DNA of 10,678 bases, taken from NCBI GenBank assembly GCA_023229825.1, contig JALNYN010000036.1, positions 1-10,678 of the forward strand, given 5' to 3'. This DNA comes from Minisyncoccota bacterium. GTDB lineage: Bacteria > Patescibacteriota > Minisyncoccia > Phycocordibacterales > CAIJYI01. Both the position numbers and the translations under genes were made by a program. The first letter of the stretch is position 1. Every line of letters starts with the position of its first letter. Below the pieces are notes generated by a model. That model was not told the DNA's origin, made no database searches, and saw only the letters and a program-made list of their open reading frames with translations. Positions 6,238 to 10,678 of the stretch are shown in pieces.

Positions 6238-8916
6238 TCAAGCGATATGCCGCCGATAAAAGAATTTTCTGATCTCTTCGACAAAAATGATCGATGAAGC
6301 GACCGCGATGATCATCCCCCATTCAGACGGAGACAAAGGCATGGTATGAAGATATTTCTGTAGGAACGGATGATAGATCACAGAAAGCTGCAGCATGATA
6401 ACGATCAGGGTCGCACCCACTAAATATTTATTCGCGAACGGATTCATGGTAAACAGCGATCTTGATTCATGACGGCAGTTCCATGCATTGAACCACTGGA
6501 ATACGGCAAGCGTGGTCAGTGACACGGTCAGAGCTTTCGCCATATCCGTTTCAAAATATCGATTAAACAGGAATAGGGTTCCGATCGCCATCGTCGCCGC
6601 CATCAACATCATCCTTTGCGCCATCAGCGTATCAATGATATATTTTCCCGGTCGTTTAAAATTACCTCGAAGCAATCCTTCTTCTTTAGGCTCCATAGCA
6701 AGCGCAACATCAAGAAAACCATCGGTGACGAAATTAAGCCAGATTATCTGTGCCGGCAAAAGCGGCAGAGGCCATCCAAAAAGTAATGCGGCCGTGATCG
6801 TAAAAGTCTCTCCCCAGTTCGTGGAAAAAAGATAGAGTATGACCTTTTTTATCGTTTTATAAATGCTTCTTCCTTCCTCGACCGCCGACACGATACTTCC
6901 GAAATTATCATCCAAGAGAACGATGTCTGAAGCCTCCTTCGCCACTTCTGTTCCTATATTTCCCATCGCCACGCCGAGATCGGCCGCAACAAGAGATGGC
7001 GCATCGTTTACGCCGTCTCCTGTCATTGCGATCATTTCTCCGCGCGCTTTGTAAGCGCGTATGATCCTCAGTTTATGTTCAGGCGTAACGCGTACGAACA
7101 CCGATGTTTTTGAGAGATGTTCGCTGAGCTCCGACTCAGACATGCCGTCGATCTCAATACCCGTCAGTACGGCATCGCCTTCGCGATAAATGCCGACCTC
7201 TTTGGCGATAGATGTTGCGGTAAGTTTATGATCGCCCGTTATCATCACAACCTTTATCCCTGCGGCTGCGGCATTTTTTACCGCTTCTTTCGCCTCTTCG
7301 CGAAGAGCGTCCTTCATGCCGAAGAAACCGACAAAGGTAAGCTCTTTGATCTCCTCAGGGGCCAAAATTTCCGGCGCATCGCTCGTTTTTGCCATGGCAA
7401 CCACGCGAAGTCCTTGTCCGGACAATTCTGAAAAAATGGATTCTAAGGATTCTCTTTCTTCTTTCAATAACGCATGGCTTTTCCCGCCATGCCATATCTT
7501 AGTCGACATGCCGAGTATCGATTCCGGCGCTCCGACCACCGTTAAGAATTTTTTTCCATCTTCCCGATGAAGCATCGCGTGATATTTCAGTTTGTAATCG
7601 AATGGAATTTCTCCTATAAGCGGCGATTCGCGCTCAATATCATCTTTGTGAAAACCAATCTTTTCACCAAATACCAGCATGGCGGCTTCGGTAGGGTCGC
7701 CGGTAACGCGCCAGAGCTTCTGTTCTTCCGAAAATGAAATGCGAGCGCTTGCGCAATATGCCGCTATCTTTCCGGAAAAGATCAGCTCGGGATGATTTAC
7801 CGCATCGACAACGGCACCGTCGAGTTCAATGGACCCAGTCGGCTCATAACCGACCCCGCCGACATCGAACATCTTTCCGTCAGCAAAGACTTTGCGAATG
7901 ACCATTTCGTTCTTCGTGATCGTTCCGGTTTTATCCACCGCAATGATGCGCGCCTGTCCCAATGTTTCCACGGCCTGAAGACGCTTAACCAGCACATTCC
8001 TTTTGGACATCCTCCATACGCCGGTTGCAAGCACGAGCGTCATCACAATAGGCAAACCTTCCGGAATGATCGAAACGGATAGAGAAACCACCGTTGTGAA
8101 CATATCTCTTGCCGAATTCCCGTTGTAGATACCAAGAAAAAAGAGTGTCGTACTGATACCGGCAACCGCGATAATAATAAGTCGAGATAAAGCGCGAATG
8201 CTCGCTTTAAGAGGAAGTTCTGTGTTGATGAGGGCGATCTCTTTTGAGATCTTTCCGATCACGGTTTCAATACCGGTGGCGACGACGATGGCTTTGCCGT
8301 TTCCGGAAAGCACATTCGTACCTTTGAAGGCCATATTTTTTCTATCCGAAACGGAAACGGCCACTCCGCCCAATACATCGCTCGTTTTATGAATAGGACC
8401 GGATTCGCCAGTGAGAGCCGCTTCATCTATATTCATATTGGTCGAATGGATCACTCGAACATCCGCCGGAATTTTTTCTCCTTCTTGAAGAAAGATGATA
8501 TCTCCCGGCACCAATTCACTGTCGGGGATGATCAGCTCTTTTCCATCTCGAACCACCGTTGCTTTGGTTTCGGTAAATTTCTTGAGAGCGAGCAAAGTAT
8601 TTTGTGCTTTACCCTCTTGAACGGTGCCGACGATGGCGTTAAAGAACAAAACGAAGAGGATGATCGATCCATCCACTTTTTCACCTATAAATAAAATGAT
8701 GGCGCTGGCGACAAACAGAAGATAAATGAGCGGACTTTGGAACTGGCGAAGAAAAATAACGAACAGGCTGTCGATCTTCCCTTCCGGCAGTTTGTTGAAA
8801 CCTCCTTCATCAAGACGGCGTTTGGCTTCTTCGTTTGATAGCCCGTGTTCCCGAGAATGAAGTGTCTCAAGTATTTCCGGAATATCTTTGGTATGCCACG
8901 TGATTTGTTTTGTCAT
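6238..8916 (-). CDS. P2-type cation-transporting ATPase (Ca2+-ATPase/PacL-like)
   Basis: An 892-residue ion pump driven by ATP through an aspartyl phosphate. Seen: actuator TGES (169-172), M4 PEGLP (285-289), the phosphorylated Asp328 in DKTGT, N-domain TGDPTEAAML (406-415), hinge TGDGVNDAP (632-640), and about ten membrane segments with a cation_ATPase_N-like start. In M5 Asn700-x2-Glu703 and in M6 Asn728, Thr731 and Asp732 match SERCA Ca2+ ligands, which favours Ca2+ (export); the M8 position of SERCA Glu908 is Gln807, as in other pumps with a reduced first site. The N-domain KGAPE motif reads VGAPE (461-465), losing the usual ATP-contacting lysine. The frame stays open upstream to an ATG at 9036, but the ATG at 8916 is preferred: homology begins here and a TATAAT ends 7 nt before it. 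Substrate is inferred; Mn2+ or another divalent ion remains possible. Confidence 0.95.
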   Translation of the reverse strand: MTKQITWHTKDIPEILETLHSREHGLSNEEAKRRLDEGGFNKLPEGKIDSLFVIFLRQFQSPLIYLLFVASAIILFIGEKVDGSIILFVLFFNAIVGTVQEGKAQNTLLALKKFTETKATVVRDGKELIIPDSELVPGDIIFLQEGEKIPADVRVIHSTNMNIDEAALTGESGPIHKTSDVLGGVAVSVSDRKNMAFKGTNVLSGNGKAIVVATGIETVIGKISKEIALINTELPLKASIRALSRLIIIAVAGISTTLFFLGIYNGNSARDMFTTVVSLSVSIIPEGLPIVMTLVLATGVWRMSKRNVLVKRLQAVETLGQARIIAVDKTGTITKNEMVIRKVFADGKMFDVGGVGYEPTGSIELDGAVVDAVNHPELIFSGKIAAYCASARISFSEEQKLWRVTGDPTEAAMLVFGEKIGFHKDDIERESPLIGEIPFDYKLKYHAMLHREDGKKFLTVVGAPESILGMSTKIWHGGKSHALLKEERESLESIFSELSGQGLRVVAMAKTSDAPEILAPEEIKELTFVGFFGMKDALREEAKEAVKNAAAAGIKVVMITGDHKLTATSIAKEVGIYREGDAVLTGIEIDGMSESELSEHLSKTSVFVRVTPEHKLRIIRAYKARGEMIAMTGDGVNDAPSLVAADLGVAMGNIGTEVAKEASDIVLLDDNFGSIVSAVEEGRSIYKTIKKVILYLFSTNWGETFTITAALLFGWPLPLLPAQIIWLNFVTDGFLDVALAMEPKEEGLLRGNFKRPGKYIIDTLMAQRMMLMAATMAIGTLFLFNRYFETDMAKALTVSLTTLAVFQWFNAWNCRHESRSLFTMNPFANKYLVGATLIVIMLQLSVIYHPFLQKYLHTMPLSPSEWGMIIAVASSIIFVEEIRKFFYRRHIA

Positions 8917-8923
8917 GTGTATA

Positions 8924-8929
8924 ATTATA
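8924..8929 (-). promoter_or_regulatory. Perfect -10 box of the ATPase gene, leaderless geometry
   Basis: TATAAT on the minus strand (8929-8924) ends 7 nt before the ATG at 8916, the same spacing as at the sugar transferase. I see no convincing -35 element; the region upstream is T-rich. Start of transcription at or next to the ATG is predicted. Confidence 0.5.
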
Positions 8930-8987
8930 CAATATCCGCACTTAAAAAAATACATGAACACGATAAGACCTTTTCGTAAGCACTTCT

Positions 8988-9015
8988 TTGAATTTTTCTG
9001 CGAATGTGCTATATT
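8988..9015 (+). promoter_or_regulatory. Predicted promoter of tRNA-Pro
   Basis: TTGAAT (8988-8993), a 16-nt spacer and TATATT (9010-9015) preceded by TGC (extended -10). Predicted start near 9022, about 20 nt before the mature tRNA 5' end; that short leader contains a 5-bp hairpin (CGTGC 9021-9025 with GCACG 9033-9037). Confidence 0.6.
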
Positions 9016-9041
9016 TACTTCGTGCCGGACAAGCACGGCTT

Positions 9042-9115
9042 CGGGATGTAGTATACCGGTAGTACATACGATTCGGGTTCGTATAGACCGGGTTCGATTC
9101 CCGGCATCCCGACCA
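9042..9115 (+). tRNA. tRNA-Pro, anticodon CGG
   Basis: A 74-nt cloverleaf with encoded CCA. Acceptor stem CGGGATG (9042-9048) pairs fully with CATCCCG (9105-9111); the C1-G72 pair and A73 are typical of bacterial tRNA-Pro. D arm GTAT/GTAC with loop ACCGGTA; anticodon arm TACGA/TCGTA with loop TTCGGGT, so bases 34-36 are CGG, followed by G37 as expected for proline tRNAs. Four-base variable loop TAGA; T arm CCGGG/CCCGG with loop TTCGATT. It decodes CCG. Single gene with its own promoter and terminator. Its 3' portion is repeated in inverted orientation downstream. Confidence 0.97.
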
Positions 9116-9157
9116 ATAAGAAAAAACTCGCTATTCTTGCGAGTTTTTTCTTATTGG
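9113..9157. terminator. Long terminator hairpin fused to the tRNA 3' end
   Basis: Arms of 19 nt (9113-9131 and 9139-9157) are exact complements around the 7-nt loop TATTCTT, with six T in the right arm. The pairing begins inside the tRNA CCA and can extend 8 nt further back into the acceptor strand (9105-9112 with 9158-9165), giving a perfect 27-bp stem. It should terminate tRNA-Pro; the overlap with the tRNA itself is unusual. Confidence 0.8.
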
Positions 9158-9166
9158 TCGGGATGA

Positions 9167-9188
9167 GCGAATGAACTGCTTCATTCGC
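9167..9188. repeat. Hairpin-forming insert within the tRNA remnant
   Basis: GCGAATGAA (9167-9175), loop CTGC, TTCATTCGC (9180-9188): a perfect 9-bp stem making up nearly all of the 25-nt insertion in the inverted tRNA 3' copy. It could be a small palindromic element or the scar of one. Confidence 0.7.
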
Positions 9189-9202
9189 GTCCGGGAATCG
9201 AA

Positions 9203-9370
9203 GATGTTGAGCATGCCGCAACGAGCCGGTGAGGCGAAGTGAGGTACGCGACTAATTTTCTTGAGCGCAGCGATTAGAAAATGAAGTACCCTCGTGGTAA
9301 AACATGTACCGTCCATGTAATGGAAGATATCCTAGCTAATCGGTAATCTCAAAAATTACGCCTTTTTCTT
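9203..9370. other. Structured non-coding stretch downstream of tRNA-Pro
   Basis: No plausible gene. It contains a nested stem: GAGGTAC (9241-9247) against GTACCCTC (9286-9293, one bulge), with ATTTTCT (9255-9261) against AGAAAAT (9276-9282) inside, and a small ACATG/CATGT pair (9302-9306, 9314-9318). Together with the tRNA remnant it forms about 250 nt of palindrome-rich DNA between tRNA-Pro and the PAP2 gene. The structure could belong to a small non-coding RNA or to a degraded mobile element; I do not recognise it. Confidence 0.45.
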
Positions 9371-9398
9371 TTGTCGAATTTTTGATACTCTATATAAA
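9371..9398 (+). promoter_or_regulatory. Predicted promoter of the PAP2 gene
   Basis: TTGTCG (9371-9376), a 16-nt spacer and TATAAA (9393-9398). The start would be near 9405, leaving a leader of about 20 nt with no Shine-Dalgarno before the ATG at 9424. The -35 box is weak. Confidence 0.4.
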
Positions 9399-9423
9399 TA
9401 GAATTTGCATCAAACACCAAATT

Positions 9424-10062
9424 ATGATCCCATTCGAAGTTTCAACAAAAAAACTTGTGCGCGTCGTTTTGGTGACCGGGATCCTTTTGGCGATCCTTAC
9501 TCTGTTCGTCACCAACGAAGCCACTCAAAAGTTGGATCTATCTATTCTTCTCTTTTTGAAGGGAGCGAGGTTTCCCGCATTTAACGAACTGTTTTTAATT
9601 CTCACATATTTGGGAAGCGTTGGGTTCGTCTCGATCGCGACGGGTTGTTTAGGCATGGTCTTGTTCATAAAAAGAAAGTTCGATCATCTGCGGCTGCTTC
9701 TCGGAGCCGTCGCGGGGAGTTCACTGCTTGTAATACTGCTTAAAGAAATCGTTGGAAGGCTTCGTCCGGAGCAATTACTGGCTTTCTATTCGGAAACGTC
9801 TTTTTCATTCCCAAGCGGACACAGCTCAGCTTCAGTTGTTTTTTACGGCGTCATGGCATATATTTTGGCGCAGCAATTTACCGACAAAAAAAGACGCGCG
9901 AACATCCTTGTCGGTTGGATCTTTTTCATGGCAATGATCGGATTCTCGCGAATGTATCTCGGCGTTCATTACGCAAGCGACGTGCTCGGCGGATATGTGA
10001 TCGGTTTCTTCTCGCTTTCGATCGCCATACTTTTGTTCGAGAAATACACAGTTACGAAATAA
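9424..10062 (+). CDS. PAP2-family membrane phosphatase
   Basis: A 212-residue integral membrane lipid phosphatase with about six hydrophobic segments. All three catalytic motifs are intact: K107-x6-R114-P115 (KEIVGRLRP), PSGH (130-133, His133 as general acid) and S175-R176-x5-H182-x3-D186 (SRMYLGVHYASD, His182 the nucleophile). Family members act outside the membrane on undecaprenyl pyrophosphate, phosphatidylglycerol phosphate or phosphatidate. Given the polyprenyl-linked glycan genes in the window, recycling of undecaprenyl pyrophosphate (BacA-independent, PgpB/YbjG-like) is the most attractive role, but the substrate cannot be read from the motifs. The frame is open from a TTG at 9382; the ATG at 9424 is preferred because the TTG lies upstream of the likely -10 box. 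It is followed by a terminator shared with the convergent protease. Confidence 0.93.
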   Translation: MIPFEVSTKKLVRVVLVTGILLAILTLFVTNEATQKLDLSILLFLKGARFPAFNELFLILTYLGSVGFVSIATGCLGMVLFIKRKFDHLRLLLGAVAGSSLLVILLKEIVGRLRPEQLLAFYSETSFSFPSGHSSASVVFYGVMAYILAQQFTDKKRRANILVGWIFFMAMIGFSRMYLGVHYASDVLGGYVIGFFSLSIAILLFEKYTVTK

Positions 10063-10071
10063 GTGCTCAAA

Positions 10072-10101
10072 CAAAACGCCCCGGAGTTCCGGGGTGTTTT
10101 G
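10072..10101. terminator. Terminator between PAP2 and protease genes
   Basis: A 13-bp stem (CAAAACGCCCCGG at 10072-10084 with CCGGGGTGTTTTG at 10089-10101, one G-T pair on one strand) and loop AGTT. Short T-runs occur on both sides, so it can serve both convergent genes. Confidence 0.8.
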
Positions 10102-10115
10102 AGATCAATATTTAT

Positions 10116-10678
10116 TTATTGCACTGCGGAGAGCGCGTTTATTCGACCCCATCCGAAATATTTATCCCATCCGAAAACTCCCAGGTCTTTAGAAGTATTC
10201 TGTATTTTAATCTGAACTTCTTCCGGCTCGGCAATTCCATTTCCATTCATGTCATAGCCCGTGACCGGCGTAGAAAGCACGAGAGCTGCGACTCCTGCGG
10301 TAAAAGGCGATGCCATCGAAGTACCCGACATAATAGCGTATCTTCCGCCGAAATAGGTCGAGTAGATACTCACGCCGGGAGCGGCAACATCGATCTGCGG
10401 TCCATAGTTTGAAAATGAAGCGCGCGCGTCGTTGCTGTCCGTTGCCGCAACGGCGATCACTTCCGGATAAGCGGCCGGATAAGATACGATACCTCTGCCG
10501 TTGTTTCCTGCTGCGGCGACGATAACAATTCCAGCTGCATGCGCCCTCTGTATAGCCTCAGCAAATGATTGAGTTCCTTTTGAAGCACCCAAACTCATGT
10601 TTACCACTTGAATATTGTTGGCAACAGCCCAATCCAATCCCTCGATAATATCCGAAACGTAGCCGCTTCCGTTGTTAT
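10116..10678 (-). CDS. S8 subtilisin-like serine protease, C-terminal part
   Basis: About 186 residues of a subtilase are present; the N-terminal side, with the signal peptide, prodomain and the catalytic Asp and His, lies beyond the right edge. Seen: GYVSDIIEGLDWAV, the start of the usual helix; VVNMSLG; VAAAGNNG, whose first Asn is the oxyanion-hole residue; the PAAYPEVIAVAATDS block; FSNYGPQIDVAAPG; and the nucleophile Ser in SGTSMASPFTAGVAAL. The frame ends in GWGRINALSAVQ, the normal C-terminus of the catalytic domain, so no extra C-terminal domain follows. An insertion before the last helix carries DMNGNGIAEPEE, which matches an EF-hand-like calcium loop (Asp1, Asn3, Asn5, Gly6, Glu12). 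Such proteases are usually secreted or surface-bound. The internal TTG at 10637 is not the true start. Confidence 0.95.
   Translation of the reverse strand, partial: NNGSGYVSDIIEGLDWAVANNIQVVNMSLGASKGTQSFAEAIQRAHAAGIVIVAAAGNNGRGIVSYPAAYPEVIAVAATDSNDARASFSNYGPQIDVAAPGVSIYSTYFGGRYAIMSGTSMASPFTAGVAALVLSTPVTGYDMNGNGIAEPEEVQIKIQNTSKDLGVFGWDKYFGWGRINALSAVQ

Larger units (their letters stand above)
9093..9202. repeat. Inverted, split duplicate of the tRNA-Pro 3' end
   Basis: The 39 nt from the T loop through CCA into the terminator (9093-9131) recur in reverse complement in two exact blocks: 12 nt at 9191-9202 (the T-loop and T-stem part) and 27 nt at 9139-9165 (the acceptor 3' strand, CCA and terminator arm). 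A 25-nt insertion (9166-9190) separates the blocks with no base lost or gained at the joint; it falls exactly between the T stem and the acceptor strand. No D or anticodon arm is present, so this is not a second tRNA. Confidence 0.85.

Noticed and set aside
8917..9036. 40-residue N-terminal extension of the ATPase from an ATG at 9036
   Set aside because: The extension shows no family similarity, crosses a perfect -10 box and ends inside the tRNA leader; the ATG at 8916 matches the normal family start.
9139..9202. Second tRNA on the minus strand
   Set aside because: Only T-loop/T-stem and acceptor 3' sequences are present, split by an insert; there is no D arm, anticodon arm or 5' acceptor strand.
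9015..9221. 68-aa minus-strand ORF with a PGIEPG-like peptide
   Set aside because: It is the antisense translation of tRNA-Pro and its terminator; this is a well-known kind of spurious protein prediction.
9382..9423. TTG start extending the PAP2 protein by 14 residues
   Set aside because: The codon lies upstream of the predicted -10 box, and the ATG at 9424 gives a normal N-terminus directly before the first membrane helix.
9915..10412. 165-aa plus-strand ORF across the PAP2 3' end and protease
   Set aside because: It is out of frame with PAP2 and antisense to the subtilase, and crosses the terminator; no family features.

Overview
The window looks like chromosomal DNA of an uncultivated small-genome bacterium, most likely of the Patescibacteria/CPR (Parcubacteria-like) group. 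The best clue is the prepilin at 4293-4853, whose N-terminal helix and following Ala-Arg-Asp-Ala-Arg-Arg stretch are in the style typical of that group. Supporting clues are compact gene packing, an almost complete lack of Shine-Dalgarno sequences, and -10 boxes placed only a few bases before several start codons. The assignment is an inference; no rRNA or other decisive marker lies in the window.

Layout, left to right. (1) A 3'-truncated tgt (tRNA-guanine transglycosylase) on the minus strand, back to back with a tiny orphan gene (62 aa) that has its own near-consensus promoter, a ribosome binding site and a terminator. (2) A surface-glycan block. On the minus strand are a membrane polyprenyl-phosphate sugar-1-phosphate transferase (2491-3849) and a UDP-sugar 4-epimerase-like SDR (1434-2348), separated by a dRS3-type palindrome and short degenerate repeats. 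Divergent from them, on the plus strand, is a likely operon of a 97-aa single-pass membrane protein, a type IV prepilin and a GT4 glycosyltransferase (3981-6090). (3) Two strong palindromic terminators at a convergent junction, then a complete 892-aa P2-type (Ca2+-ATPase-like) cation pump on the minus strand (6238-8916). (4) A tRNA-Pro(CGG) gene whose 3' end is duplicated in inverted orientation just downstream, the copy being split by a 25-nt hairpin-forming insertion, followed by about 200 nt of structured non-coding DNA. (5) A PAP2-family membrane phosphatase (9424-10062), convergent with the C-terminal part of a secreted S8 subtilisin-like protease that runs off the right edge.

How the parts may work together: the sugar transferase would load the first sugar phosphate on undecaprenyl phosphate, the epimerase would supply a UDP-sugar, the GT4 enzyme would extend the glycan, and the PAP2 phosphatase could regenerate the lipid carrier. 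The pilin inside this block suggests pilus or pilin glycosylation, or simply joint control of cell-surface functions. I find no defence system, CRISPR array, insertion sequence or prophage. The most unusual signals are the split inverted copy of the tRNA 3' end, the very long perfect palindromes used as terminators (including a 56-bp perfect palindrome), and the recurrent leaderless promoter geometry.
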